Shown piece by piece: positions 44,306-53,652 of a stretch of 64,000 bases of DNA; positions within the stretch are counted from its first letter, which is position 1, and every line of letters starts with the position of its first letter. Source of the DNA: Paenibacillus wulumuqiensis (lineage in GTDB: Bacteria > Bacillota > Bacilli > Paenibacillales > Paenibacillaceae); the NCBI RefSeq assembly GCF_000971965.1, contig NZ_LAQP01000001.1, positions 186,001 through 250,000 of the forward strand. The letters run 5' to 3'. Position numbers and translations under genes: made by a program. The notes under the pieces are model-generated. The model made no database searches. It saw only the letters and a list, made by a program, of their open reading frames with translations, and was not told where the DNA came from.

Positions 44306-45508
44306 ATGCAAAACAGTCACCATCGATCTGGCATCGCCCAGCATTCCCGCAAATTGATGATTTTATGGACCATAATCGTGCATGCAGCGATGATATTAAT
44401 ACAGACATTTTCTGGTGAAAAAGCTACTCATATAACGGCAATAGCTTTGCTGTTACTCGCATTTATGGTTCTGAATTGGTATTTTATACGACTGACCCGG
44501 AATCGTCATACGGCCTGGATCTATTTTTCTATCCAGCTGTTTATTTTGTGCCTGGCTTCCTTTATGGCAGCTTATGTATACGGTCTTATTACGATAGGGC
44601 TGTTTCCACTGCTGGTTGGGCAGTTCGTCTATGTATATTATGATAAGATCAAGATTGGTATGTTTATGGCTGTTCTGTATGCGATTATTACTCTGTTCGC
44701 TATCTCTGAAGACGCTATGCCGGGAGTCATTATTTTGCTGGCTCTGTTCACGCTCATGAATATTATCGTCATCGGCATCGTTAATCTAATGCTGCAGCAA
44801 TACTATGCACGTATGCGTACGCAGAACTTTCTGGATGAGCTGGAGATTGCCCACCGCCAGGTGGAGGAGCTGACTGTTGCCAATGAGCGGCAGCGGATGG
44901 CCCGTGATCTGCATGATACGCTGGCCCAGGGACTGGTGGGCATTATCATGCAGCTGGAAGCGATCAATGTACATTTATCCAATCGTAATCACGAACGTGC
45001 CCAGCAGATTGTGCTCTCTTCCATGGAAGGGGCGCGCCATACGCTGGCCGAAGCGAGGGAAGTTATCGATAATCTGAGGCTGCAGTCGGCGGATAACATC
45101 ACCTTTACCGACGCGGTTCGGGAAGAGCTGGATCGGTTCATAGGAGCGACAGGCATTCCTGTTACCGGTCAGATCGAGGAATTTCGCAATCTGCCGCAGC
45201 TGCTCACCGAGCACAGCCTGTATATGATCCGGGAGAGTCTGACGAATATTACCCGCCACGCCCAGGCGCAGCATGTAGAAGTGAATGTACTGGTGGTAAA
45301 TGGCAGTCTCGTCATTGAGATTACCGACGATGGCAAAGGATTCGATCCCGAGCAGATCGGCAGACAGCCCGGTCACTATGGACTGCTCGGTATGCAGGAA
45401 CGTGTACGCATTATGGGCGGCAGACTGTCGATCAGCAACCATGTACCGCAGGGTACTCATATTCAAATCGAAATTCCCTTCCATACAGGAGGCTATAATG
45501 AAATATAA
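44306..45508 (+). CDS. Membrane histidine kinase, NarX/DesK-type (HisKA_3)
   Basis: 400 residues; AAAGGGTGAGA before ATG. The N-terminal half has five to six membrane helices with hardly any extracellular loops, suited to sensing within the membrane. Then ERQRMARDLHDTLAQGLVGI with the phospho-His, and HATPase motifs DDGKGFDPEQ and GHYGLLGMQERV. The response regulator overlaps its end by 11 nt and an RND efflux system follows, similar in arrangement to YdfHI-type systems of Bacillus. It probably detects membrane-active compounds and induces the pump. Confidence 0.87.
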   Translation: MQNSHHRSGIAQHSRKLMILWTIIVHAAMILIQTFSGEKATHITAIALLLLAFMVLNWYFIRLTRNRHTAWIYFSIQLFILCLASFMAAYVYGLITIGLFPLLVGQFVYVYYDKIKIGMFMAVLYAIITLFAISEDAMPGVIILLALFTLMNIIVIGIVNLMLQQYYARMRTQNFLDELEIAHRQVEELTVANERQRMARDLHDTLAQGLVGIIMQLEAINVHLSNRNHERAQQIVLSSMEGARHTLAEAREVIDNLRLQSADNITFTDAVREELDRFIGATGIPVTGQIEEFRNLPQLLTEHSLYMIRESLTNITRHAQAQHVEVNVLVVNGSLVIEITDDGKGFDPEQIGRQPGHYGLLGMQERVRIMGGRLSISNHVPQGTHIQIEIPFHTGGYNEI

Positions 45509-46166
45509 AGTATTGATTGTGGATGATCACTTCGTCGTCCGGGAAGGGCTGAAGCTTATCCTGGAGACGAGTGAGCATTATTATGTCGCAGGTGAAGCGG
45601 AGAATGGACAGCTCGCTGTCAAACTGGCCGAAGAACTGCAGCCGGACGTGATCCTGATGGATCTGAACATGCCGGTCATGAGCGGTCTTGAGGCGATTGA
45701 GCAGCTGCAGGCACGGCACTTGGCGATTCCGGTGGTTATTCTGACTACGTACAATGAAGATGATCTGATGGTCAAAGGGCTGGCGATGGGCGCCAAAGGT
45801 TATTTGCTCAAGGATGCCAAGCGGGAAAATCTGTTCCGCACCCTGGACTCGGCCATTCGCGGCGAGACGCTGCTGCAGCCGGAGATTATGGAGATCGTAT
45901 TCCAGACCAAACGAAAATTGGCTGCTCCGGCAGCACCGTCTCCCTCTTCGACCATGCCCGGTTATATTCCTGTATTGTCCGACAAGGAGAAGATTGTACT
46001 GCAGGCAATTGCCTATGGTCACCGGAGCAAGGATATTGCCTTTGATATGGGAATATCCGAACGTACGGTCAAAGCCCACTTGACTAATATTTATAATAAA
46101 CTGGGTGTGGATTCACGGGCGCAGGCAGTGGCGATTGCGATGGAGCAGGGCCTTGTGCATATCTAG
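45498..46166 (+). CDS. NarL/LuxR-family response regulator
   Basis: 222 residues; ATG at 45498 with AGGAGG 7 nt upstream. Receiver with IVDDHFVVREG and phosphorylation site LMDLNMP, Lys in LLKDAKREN, a Pro-rich linker, then HTH (LSDKEKIVLQAIAYGHRSKD; GISERTVKAHLTNIYNKLG). Cognate partner of the preceding kinase and the likely activator of the efflux genes that follow. Confidence 0.9.
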   Translation: MKYKVLIVDDHFVVREGLKLILETSEHYYVAGEAENGQLAVKLAEELQPDVILMDLNMPVMSGLEAIEQLQARHLAIPVVILTTYNEDDLMVKGLAMGAKGYLLKDAKRENLFRTLDSAIRGETLLQPEIMEIVFQTKRKLAAPAAPSPSSTMPGYIPVLSDKEKIVLQAIAYGHRSKDIAFDMGISERTVKAHLTNIYNKLGVDSRAQAVAIAMEQGLVHI

Positions 46167-46261
46167 CGATACTTGTAAACGTTTGCTACACAGATGCCAT
46201 CTACAGAGACTTCAACTGGAGAGAACAACAGATTATAGGTGAATATAAGCAAGCTTATTCT

Positions 46262-46296
46262 AAAGCGCTCGTCTCTTGGGAGATTGGCGCTTTTTT
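46262..46296 (+). terminator. Terminator after the response regulator
   Basis: AAAGCGC...GCGCTTTTTT with an inner TCTC/GAGA stem. It separates the two-component genes from the pump genes, which thus need their own promoter. Confidence 0.75.
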
Positions 46297-46347
46297 GTCA
46301 TATTCAAAACGAACTTCATAAAGCAGCTTACTAACCTACAGATAAAA

Positions 46348-46395
46348 AGGTACATGCCCGGTTCTGCCCAAAAGGGCAAAAGGGCAAATGTACCT
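46348..46395 (+). promoter_or_regulatory. Palindromic region before the efflux genes
   Basis: AGGTACAT and ATGTACCT enclose TGCCC-AAAA-GGGCA and a second GGGCA. A further palindrome ATTCCGGAAT follows at 46404-46413. Candidates for binding of the upstream response regulator or the downstream TetR protein. Confidence 0.45.
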
Positions 46396-46489
46396 ATGGA
46401 CGATTCCGGAATTTGTCGATTCTGCTATGCTGGCTTCAGAAGCATAGAGAAAACATATAATCACAGGTTTAGGGGAGGATATTGTAATT

Positions 46490-48019
46490 ATGAGGAAAAA
46501 TTGGCCTATGGCTGTTACAACGCTTTTATTGGCGGTGAGTCTGACTGCCTGTTCTGCAGGTGAACCTGCCGTCCAATCAGCCAGCAACTCGGTCGAAGTC
46601 ACAGCCGCCAAGCAGCAGCCGCTGAATGCGGTATACGATCTATCCGGTACACTCACCGCTTATGATGAGACACCGGTAGCATTTCAGACCGGGGGAACGG
46701 TGATCTCCGTAAATGGGGATATCGGCGATTCCGTAACCAAAGGCTCCATTATGGCAAGACTGGATACGGCAGATCTGCAGCTGACGCTGGATACAGCGAG
46801 TGAAGATGTAGCTGCTGCCCAGGCGGCATTGGCGAGTTCGAGGGCTTCTCTGAGCGATGCAAGAGCAGGCCAGAAAGCAGCTGCAGCGGGCGTGTCATCC
46901 GCTCAGGCCAAAGTGGAAAGCGCGCGGATCAGCGAGCAGGATGTACTGGCAGGTGCACGTTCCCAGGAGAAAGCCCAGGCGCAGAATGCGGTAAACACAG
47001 CACAAACCGCCTACAACCAGGCCAAAACCGAAGCGACCCGTTCACAGACACTGCTGGATAACGGTCTGCTGACCCAGCAGGAATATGAAAAGGCACAGAC
47101 CGCCCTGGCAGATGCCGAGACGGCGCTCAAGGATGCACAGTCCAAGCTGTCCCTGCAGCAGGAAGGTGCGAGCCAGTCGGAACGTGCGCAGGCTGCCGCT
47201 GCTGTCAAAGAAGCACAGGTTGGCATAGAGAATGCTCAGGCAAGCGTTGCTCAGGCTAATGCTGCTGTGGAACAGGCGCAGGCCAGTGTGCAGCAATCCC
47301 AGGCCGGTTATGAGCAGAAGCTGGTTGCCAAGAAAACGGCACAGCTCAATCTCTCCCGCGCCAGTCTCAAAGCGCCGGCATCCGGCGTTATTTTGACCAA
47401 AAGCATTACGGTAGGACAGACGGTCAGTGCAGGTGGAGGAACATCGGCACAGGGCGGCAGCAGTCCGCTGTTCACCATCGGCGAGATTGATCGTCTCAAA
47501 GTGCAGCTGCCGATTGCCGACAGCGATATCGGTCAATGGAAAGTCGGCCAGCAGGTCAGTATCAGCCTCTATGACGAAATACGCACCGGCAAAGTGACCA
47601 AACTGAACCCGCAGACCAACGAAAGCACAGGTTCCATCAATGTGGAAGTGGTGATTAACAATCCACAGCGGGACTGGAAACCGGGACAGGTCGTCAATGC
47701 TTCCCGTCAGGTCTCTGCCGAGACCGGCATCCTGCTGCCTACCGAAGCGGTCATCAGCTCCGGCAGTGAACCTTATGTATTCAAAGCGGTCAACGGCAAA
47801 GCCGTCAAAACACCGGTTGAACTGGGCAAAATGTACAACAACAGTTACCAGATTATCGGCGGCATCAAGGTTGGCGACAAAGTGGTAACACGCGGAGCGG
47901 ATCGTCTGTTCAATGGAGACGAACTGACTGTCAGCCAGGCACAGGGCACAGCTGCCCAGCCAGCGGGCGGCGCTGCTTCAGCATCCGGTACGAAGGGTGA
48001 GGCAAGCGCCAATGATTAA
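46490..48019 (+). CDS. RND efflux periplasmic-adaptor type (membrane fusion) lipoprotein
   Basis: 509 residues; GGAGG 11 nt before ATG. Lipobox SLTAC (Cys21) after a short signal. A biotinyl-lipoyl half (GGTVISVNGDIGDSVTKGS), a long Ala/Gln-rich coiled coil (about 95-275) much longer than in most adaptors, the second lipoyl half (LKAPASGVILTKSITVGQTV), then beta-barrel and membrane-proximal domains, and an Ala/Gly-rich tail. It links the RND pump to the exterior; in a Gram-positive, the coiled coil probably spans the wall region. The RND gene overlaps its end by 8 nt. Confidence 0.88.
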   Translation: MRKNWPMAVTTLLLAVSLTACSAGEPAVQSASNSVEVTAAKQQPLNAVYDLSGTLTAYDETPVAFQTGGTVISVNGDIGDSVTKGSIMARLDTADLQLTLDTASEDVAAAQAALASSRASLSDARAGQKAAAAGVSSAQAKVESARISEQDVLAGARSQEKAQAQNAVNTAQTAYNQAKTEATRSQTLLDNGLLTQQEYEKAQTALADAETALKDAQSKLSLQQEGASQSERAQAAAAVKEAQVGIENAQASVAQANAAVEQAQASVQQSQAGYEQKLVAKKTAQLNLSRASLKAPASGVILTKSITVGQTVSAGGGTSAQGGSSPLFTIGEIDRLKVQLPIADSDIGQWKVGQQVSISLYDEIRTGKVTKLNPQTNESTGSINVEVVINNPQRDWKPGQVVNASRQVSAETGILLPTEAVISSGSEPYVFKAVNGKAVKTPVELGKMYNNSYQIIGGIKVGDKVVTRGADRLFNGDELTVSQAQGTAAQPAGGAASASGTKGEASAND

Positions 48020-51000
48020 GTATTTTGTCAAGAAACGTAAAATCACCTTATTGTTCTTTGTGATGCTGATCGTTGTGGGGATCGCCCAGCTGACCCAGCT
48101 GCCGCGGCAGCTGCAGCCGGACGTAGTGGTCAAAACGGCCATGGTCACGACAACCTATGCCGGGGCAACGCCCGAACTAATGGAGCAGACGGTTACCGAA
48201 GTACTGGAACAGAAGATCAAGGAAGTATCCAATCTCAAGAAAATAACTTCTACTTCCAGTAACGGTGTCTCGACTATTACGGTACAGGCGAATGAAGACG
48301 CGGATACTACCGATACATGGAACGAGCTGCGCCGCAAGGTAGAGGATGCACAGTCCCAGCTGCCGGATGATGCAGATACGCCGGTAGTGAATGACAACCT
48401 GACCCAGTCATTTATCAAGTCCTACATTATCTACGGCAAAACCAAGCAGGATATCTATCAATTGAGCGAACTGATGAATACGTGGCAGGATCAGCTTCGC
48501 TCGGTGCCGGGTATTACCGAAGTCAATATCAAAGGAATACCGGATCAGGAAGTTCGCATCAATGTTGATCCATCCAAATTACAGCAGTACAACATCTCCT
48601 GGGAGACCGTACGGCAGGCGATCCAGTCCGAGAATAACCGTGTACCAACAGGTGATTTGACGTATGAAGGTCGTAATTATCAGCTTACCGTAGATAAGTC
48701 TGTCGATTACAGCACGCTGAATGATATCGTCGTGCAGCAGACCGAAGCGGGAATTCCGGTCTATCTCAAGGACGTTGCCAAAGTGGAACTGACCCAGGCC
48801 AAAGAGTCCCAGCTCAGCTATTACAACGGCACTCCGGCCATCTCGCTTGATATCAGCAGCCAGACCGGCTCGGATGTACCGAATATGGATGCAGGTCTGA
48901 GTCAGAAGATCAATTCCCTGGAAAAAACACTTCCTGCCAATGTCAAACTGGCTCCATTGTTTGCCCAGAATGATGAGGTAACGAAGAATTTTGATTCCCT
49001 GATCAAGGAAATGATCATTGCGATTATTGCCGTTATTATCATTTGTATGCTCGGCATGAATCTGTTGACAGCCGGATTTGTCGCACTGGCGATTCCGGTA
49101 TCGATTGCGCTCGGACTCATTTTCCTGCCGGGTCTGGACATTACGCTCAATCAGATTACCATTGTCGGTCTGATCATTGTATTGGGAATTCTGGTCGATG
49201 ATGCGGTCGTGGTGAATGATAATATCGAACGTCGTCTGTCCAGGCTGGGCGAGAATCCGACAGACGCTTCCATCAAAGGAACCAAGGAAGTCGCCATTTC
49301 CATTATTACGGCGACACTGGCTACTATCTCGGCATTCCTGCCGCTGATGTTCCTGCCGGGCGATATGGGTGCATTTATTCTGCCGATTCCGGCTGTAATC
49401 TCGCTCTGTATGCTGGCCTCCATGATTATGTCCCTGACGATTATTCCTATTTTCCGTCAGTGGTATGAAGAGAGACAGATGGAGAGAGGCAAGCGGCGTG
49501 TGAATCGTCCTGCCGGACTGCTCGGCAAGCAGATTCAGGTAGTAACCGACAGTTACGCGCACAGCCTGATGCCAAGAGTACTGCAAAAACCGCTGCTGGT
49601 CGCTCTTACAGGACTAATTATCAGTACAGCAGTGTATGGACTCGCTGCCTTTACACCTGTCGAGCTATTCCCGACTTCGGAGGAAAAGCAAATCACTATC
49701 AATGTCAGCATGTCTTCCGGTACCGCGCTGGAAGAGACGGACCGTGTCGTACAGAGCATGGCTAGCTGGGTCAAAAAACAGCCTGGTGTCGAAAATATTG
49801 CTTATGCGGCAGGAGGAAGCGCTCCGTTGCTATTCAGCGGGCTCGGCGGAGGCGGAGGCGGCGGAAGCAGCAGCGGCCAGATTCTGGTCGTCGGCAATGA
49901 GAATATGGACATCGAAGCGGTGACCAGTCAATGGTCTGCTGCACTCAAGAAAAGTTATCCGGGCATCGAGACTGCCGTTGAGGGCAGCGCGGTTGGTATT
50001 CCTGTCGGCAAGCCGGTATCGATCCGTATCGCTGGAGACGATCTCGATGAGATCCGGCAGCTGACCAACCAGATCAAGCAGGTAATCGGGGATACGCCGG
50101 GTACTTACGGTATTACCGATACGATGGGCAATGATAACTATGCGCTGAATTTCTCGGTTAACAAGCAGGCCATGGACCGTTACAAGGTCACTTATGGCAC
50201 GCTGACACAGACGCTCCTGATGATGGGCAGTGGTGTAAGTCTGGGTGACTTTGATAATGGCAAGAATCTGATTGATATGAAAATGTATCTGGATGGAGCA
50301 GACAAGGCAAGTCCGGAATCCCTGATCCAGCAGACGAATATTACCAACTCATCGCAGGAACAGATTCCACTGTCCCAGATTGTCAGCATGAAGCCTTCGT
50401 TCTCGATTCAGCAGATTGACCGGTATGATCTGCAGCGTGTGAACACAATCGAGGCAGAAGTCAATGGGCGTACGGCTACCGAAGTCATGGCAGAGATTAA
50501 GCCCAAGCTGGATCAGGTTAAGCTTCCAGAAGGATATACACTGGAGATCGGTGGTGAGACTTCCGATCAGACAGAGACTTTCGGAGATATGGGACAATTG
50601 TTTGTAGTGGCGATCTTTATTATCTTTGTTCTTATTGTGATTCAGTTCTACTCCCTGGCCATTCCGTTAATCATCATGACCACCGTCTATCTTGCCGCAG
50701 CAGGTGCGGTTCTGGGACTGTTTATTACCCGTACTCCAATCGGCTTTATGGCGATCATGGGTATTATCGCACTGGCCGGGATTGTCGTCCGGAATGGTAT
50801 TGTCTTTATCGAATTTATCGAGGATGCAAGACATGAAGGCATGGAGCTGAAAGAAGCGGTTATTCAGGCCGCATCTGCCCGTTTCCGTCCGATCATTCTG
50901 ACCTCGTTAACCGCAATCGTGGGTATGATTCCGATTGCAACAATCGGTGAGCTGCTGTTCCGTCCGCTGGGTGTAGTCATTATTTTCGGACTGATCTTCT

Positions 51001-51143
51001 CCACCATACTGACATTGTTTGTCGTGCCATCGCTCTATATGGTCGTGACCCATGCCAAGGACAAACGCCAGGCACGCAAAATGGAACGCAAACAAAAAAG
51101 AATGGAAAAACAAGCCACTTTACCATCGGATAACCGGTTGTAA
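48012..51143 (+). CDS. RND-family multidrug/lipopeptide exporter (SwrC/AcrB-like)
   Basis: 1043 residues; ATG at 48012 overlaps the adaptor stop. Twelve membrane helices in two halves, the AcrB motif GILVDDAVVVNDNIERRL with the proton-relay Asp pair in helix 4, TPVELFPTSEEKQI opening the second half, and GIIALAGIVVRNGIVFIEFI in helix 10. A Gly/Ser loop (GLGGGGGGGSSSG) lies in the second outer domain. Gram-positive relatives such as SwrC export surfactin-type lipopeptides. It has the same operon as the adaptor and is followed by a TetR gene. Confidence 0.93.
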   Translation: MIKYFVKKRKITLLFFVMLIVVGIAQLTQLPRQLQPDVVVKTAMVTTTYAGATPELMEQTVTEVLEQKIKEVSNLKKITSTSSNGVSTITVQANEDADTTDTWNELRRKVEDAQSQLPDDADTPVVNDNLTQSFIKSYIIYGKTKQDIYQLSELMNTWQDQLRSVPGITEVNIKGIPDQEVRINVDPSKLQQYNISWETVRQAIQSENNRVPTGDLTYEGRNYQLTVDKSVDYSTLNDIVVQQTEAGIPVYLKDVAKVELTQAKESQLSYYNGTPAISLDISSQTGSDVPNMDAGLSQKINSLEKTLPANVKLAPLFAQNDEVTKNFDSLIKEMIIAIIAVIIICMLGMNLLTAGFVALAIPVSIALGLIFLPGLDITLNQITIVGLIIVLGILVDDAVVVNDNIERRLSRLGENPTDASIKGTKEVAISIITATLATISAFLPLMFLPGDMGAFILPIPAVISLCMLASMIMSLTIIPIFRQWYEERQMERGKRRVNRPAGLLGKQIQVVTDSYAHSLMPRVLQKPLLVALTGLIISTAVYGLAAFTPVELFPTSEEKQITINVSMSSGTALEETDRVVQSMASWVKKQPGVENIAYAAGGSAPLLFSGLGGGGGGGSSSGQILVVGNENMDIEAVTSQWSAALKKSYPGIETAVEGSAVGIPVGKPVSIRIAGDDLDEIRQLTNQIKQVIGDTPGTYGITDTMGNDNYALNFSVNKQAMDRYKVTYGTLTQTLLMMGSGVSLGDFDNGKNLIDMKMYLDGADKASPESLIQQTNITNSSQEQIPLSQIVSMKPSFSIQQIDRYDLQRVNTIEAEVNGRTATEVMAEIKPKLDQVKLPEGYTLEIGGETSDQTETFGDMGQLFVVAIFIIFVLIVIQFYSLAIPLIIMTTVYLAAAGAVLGLFITRTPIGFMAIMGIIALAGIVVRNGIVFIEFIEDARHEGMELKEAVIQAASARFRPIILTSLTAIVGMIPIATIGELLFRPLGVVIIFGLIFSTILTLFVVPSLYMVVTHAKDKRQARKMERKQKRMEKQATLPSDNRL

Positions 51144-51240
51144 ATACAGGTATGCACGAAACGAATTGCAAATGACACCTGAATTGAATACAGGCGCTTC
51201 TTCGCTGACTGGTATACAGATGTGCGGAGTCGTGCTGTGG

Positions 51241-51270
51241 CAGAAACAGACGTCCCCCCGTCTGTTTCTG
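51241..51270 (+). promoter_or_regulatory. Perfect hairpin upstream of the TetR gene
   Basis: CAGAAACAGAC and GTCTGTTTCTG pair over 11 bp around a C-rich loop. There is no T run right after it, so it may be an operator or a processing site, not a strong terminator. Confidence 0.45.
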
Positions 51271-51298
51271 TCTATATCTGTTGGAGAGGAGCAACACC

Positions 51299-52036
51299 AT
51301 GGATAAGCAAAACGTGATTGAGACGGCTGAACAGTTATTTGCTGGCCGAAGCTATGACTCTGTATCTATCGAAGAACTGGCCAGAGGCTGCGGCATGAGT
51401 CCGTCCCGTCTGTATACACTGTTTGGCAGCAAGGAGGAGGTATGGAGCGCGGTGGTTCGTAAAATTGGCGAAGATATTCAGCAGGGTCTATTCCGTCTAT
51501 ATAGCGACCACAGGCTGGATGCCAGGCTCAAACTGGCCTGGCTGATCGAAATGTACGTCAGCGCCATGTCCAGAAGAAACAGCTATATCACGGCAAATGA
51601 GGGCTTCATGCAGCAGACCGGACAGGTCGAAGATCATGCGCCGATTCAGCAGGAGTTGGAATACCAGCTCAGCACGCTGCTGATTGAGATGATGAACGTC
51701 ATTATTTATGAAATGAAAGATGATTATGGTGAACCGCTGTGGAACTGGGACAGGCTTCAAACCAAAATTCGGATCTCCCATCATAATGTACTGTTGGAAG
51801 CTGTCCAATCCCAGGAGAATCTGTACCGCTCCAAGCTGATGCTGCATCAGATGAATGTATCGGATTCATTCCGCAGGAAATGTTGGCAGTCTTTTCGGCA
51901 GATGGAAAAGGAAGCTCTTGGAGAGCAGCATCGTCTGTATCTGGTACGAGCTTGGCTTGATTTTATAGAACAGGAGCCGGCACTGATCGGAGAGTGCATG
52001 CAGCTGCTGGACTGTCACCAACGCCATATTCAATAA
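51299..52036 (+). CDS. TetR/AcrR-family regulator
   Basis: 245 residues; GAGGAG 7 nt before ATG 51299. N-terminal HTH (VIETAEQLFAGRSYDSVSIE; ELARGCGMSPSRLYTLFGSK) and a large all-helical ligand domain, about 50 residues longer than the usual TetR. Placed after the RND pump, it probably controls pump expression in addition to the two-component system, which would give two layers of control. Confidence 0.87.
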   Translation: MDKQNVIETAEQLFAGRSYDSVSIEELARGCGMSPSRLYTLFGSKEEVWSAVVRKIGEDIQQGLFRLYSDHRLDARLKLAWLIEMYVSAMSRRNSYITANEGFMQQTGQVEDHAPIQQELEYQLSTLLIEMMNVIIYEMKDDYGEPLWNWDRLQTKIRISHHNVLLEAVQSQENLYRSKLMLHQMNVSDSFRRKCWQSFRQMEKEALGEQHRLYLVRAWLDFIEQEPALIGECMQLLDCHQRHIQ

Positions 52037-52071
52037 AAGAAGTAAAGCCGATATATTCATCATGTGTAAAC

Positions 52072-52113
52072 AAAAAGGAAGTACAGATCGATAAGATCCG
52101 TACTTCCTTTTTT
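52072..52113. terminator. Bidirectional terminator
   Basis: AAAAAGGAAGTAC and GTACTTCCTTTTT with inner GATC/GATC, between tetR (+) and ctaB (-). Confidence 0.8.
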
Positions 52114-52168
52114 GGTTTGTTTATTTTATGATCTGACTCCGGATAAAGGGTCGACCGTCTTGGATTGC

Positions 52169-53131
52169 TTACTTCAGCAGCTGTGCGATCAGCGAGAAAG
52201 CGATAATGATCAGGAACAGCAGTGTAATATGATTGAGCGAGAAGATGAACATTTTTTTCGCCCAGTCCTTGATGTCGTCCTTGCGGTAGCTGGTTACGCT
52301 GAAGATCAGCCATGTCAGGCTCAGCAGAAAAGCGACGCCGGCAATGTACGGGCTCAGCGGCCAGAACATGACGCTGGATACGATCAGCAGTACCAGATAA
52401 AAGTTGGATTGTACATACGTGCGTTTGATGCCTTTGACAACCGGCAGCATCGGTACTTCGGCAGCCTTGTATTCGTCGAACCGGCGAATTGCAATTGCAT
52501 AGAAGTGAGGCATCTGCCAGATGAGCATGGTAGCAACCAGTGCCCAGATCTCAAAGTGACCGAGATCACTGGAAATGGCGGCCCAGCCGATCAGCGGCGG
52601 AACAGCGCCGGAGATACTGCCGACTTCGGTGTTGTAGATCGTTCTGCGCTTGGTCCACATGGTGTAGGGAACCACATACAGGAACAATCCGAGGAATCCG
52701 AAAAATGCGGCCAGCGGCGAACTCAGGTACAGCAGGATCACACCGGAGATACTCATCGTAATTCCGATGATGAGACCGGTACGCGTATCCATTTTGCCGG
52801 TAACGGTCGGACGCGTCTTGGTCCGTTCCATAATGGCATCGATATCGCGGTCGTACAGATTGTTAAAGGCTCCGGCGGAACCGATAACGAGAGAAGATCC
52901 GACAAAAGCGAGTATAATCGCCCAGATATGATCTATAAAGGATACGTCGAAGATGTAAAGCGCCATACTTAACCCGGCGAACATCGCGATAAGATTGGAC
53001 TTGATAATGCCCGTTTTGATCGTTGCAAAAAAGATCGCGGGCATGGAATTGACTTGTGCACTTGCACCTTGGCTTGTTTGATTATTCATCTCTGTATTTG
53101 TCACCCGTTTCGATTGTTGTGACTTTATCAT
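52169..53131 (-). CDS. ctaB: Protoheme IX farnesyltransferase (heme O synthase)
   Basis: 320 residues as the longest frame; the ATG at 53089 (residue 15) is an alternative, since neither has a strong ribosome site. UbiA-type prenyltransferase with about nine helices; first Asp-rich motif NLYDRDIDAIMERTKTRPTV is diagnostic of CtaB, and YVVPYTMWTKRR with WQMPHFYAIAIRR are also family segments. It attaches farnesyl to heme B for aa3-type oxidases. It stands alone here, away from ctaCDEF, so it may be a second copy. Confidence 0.9.
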   Translation of the reverse strand: MIKSQQSKRVTNTEMNNQTSQGASAQVNSMPAIFFATIKTGIIKSNLIAMFAGLSMALYIFDVSFIDHIWAIILAFVGSSLVIGSAGAFNNLYDRDIDAIMERTKTRPTVTGKMDTRTGLIIGITMSISGVILLYLSSPLAAFFGFLGLFLYVVPYTMWTKRRTIYNTEVGSISGAVPPLIGWAAISSDLGHFEIWALVATMLIWQMPHFYAIAIRRFDEYKAAEVPMLPVVKGIKRTYVQSNFYLVLLIVSSVMFWPLSPYIAGVAFLLSLTWLIFSVTSYRKDDIKDWAKKMFIFSLNHITLLFLIIIAFSLIAQLLK

Positions 53132-53640
53132 AACATTTTAATTTTGAAGAATGGAAATGAAATGACTTTTTTTAAAATTACGTCATTAAATTGTGAATAA
53201 TTTATTAATTTTTGCTGAAGAGGATAGGAATTTAAGGAAAAGTATGCTCAAACATTAGTCGGACATCAAGATAAATTGTCTCCGATTTATACTATAAAAT
53301 CAACAATTCTTCCAACTTTTCTCAGCAGGAATGCAAATGAGCTCCTATAAATAATATCACCGCAACAAGACGTGCAGAAGCAGCAGTTATTTCCAGCCAA
53401 ACCGTGCAAAAAGCCCGGCACCACTGCAAGCGGGCTGCCGGACAGAATAGATGGTATTCGGGAAGCGACTTTGCTGTACTATCCATAGGGGAAGTTACCG
53501 TGTTCAGAAGTGACTGTGATCAGCACACAATACAAAATGGCACACTTAAACGCCAGGCGGATCAGAAAACAATAGAGCATGCGTAGAGGCTAACCGACAT
53601 ATCAATCCTATCAATAAACAGAACTGCATGTTGTATGTAA
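53132..53640. other. Intergenic region upstream of ctaB
   Basis: About 500 bases. Left part very AT-rich (ctaB promoter). A minus-strand terminator lies at 53408-53436. No gene is supported; the small plus-strand ORF at 53404-53586 has no ribosome site. Confidence 0.45.
53408..53436 (-). terminator. Minus-strand terminator
   Basis: Read on the minus strand, AGCCCG and CGGGCT pair and are followed by TTTT. It would end transcripts from the MFS gene, 220 bp upstream. Confidence 0.5.
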
Positions 53641-53652
53641 ATAAGGGACAGA

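Noticed and set aside
46174-46187. cre-like TGTAAACGTTTGCT after the response regulator stop
   Set aside because: It lies between a stop codon and a terminator with no promoter nearby, so a regulatory role is unlikely.
53404-53586. Small plus-strand ORF upstream of the MFS 3' end
   Set aside because: No ribosome site, and its start overlaps a minus-strand terminator.
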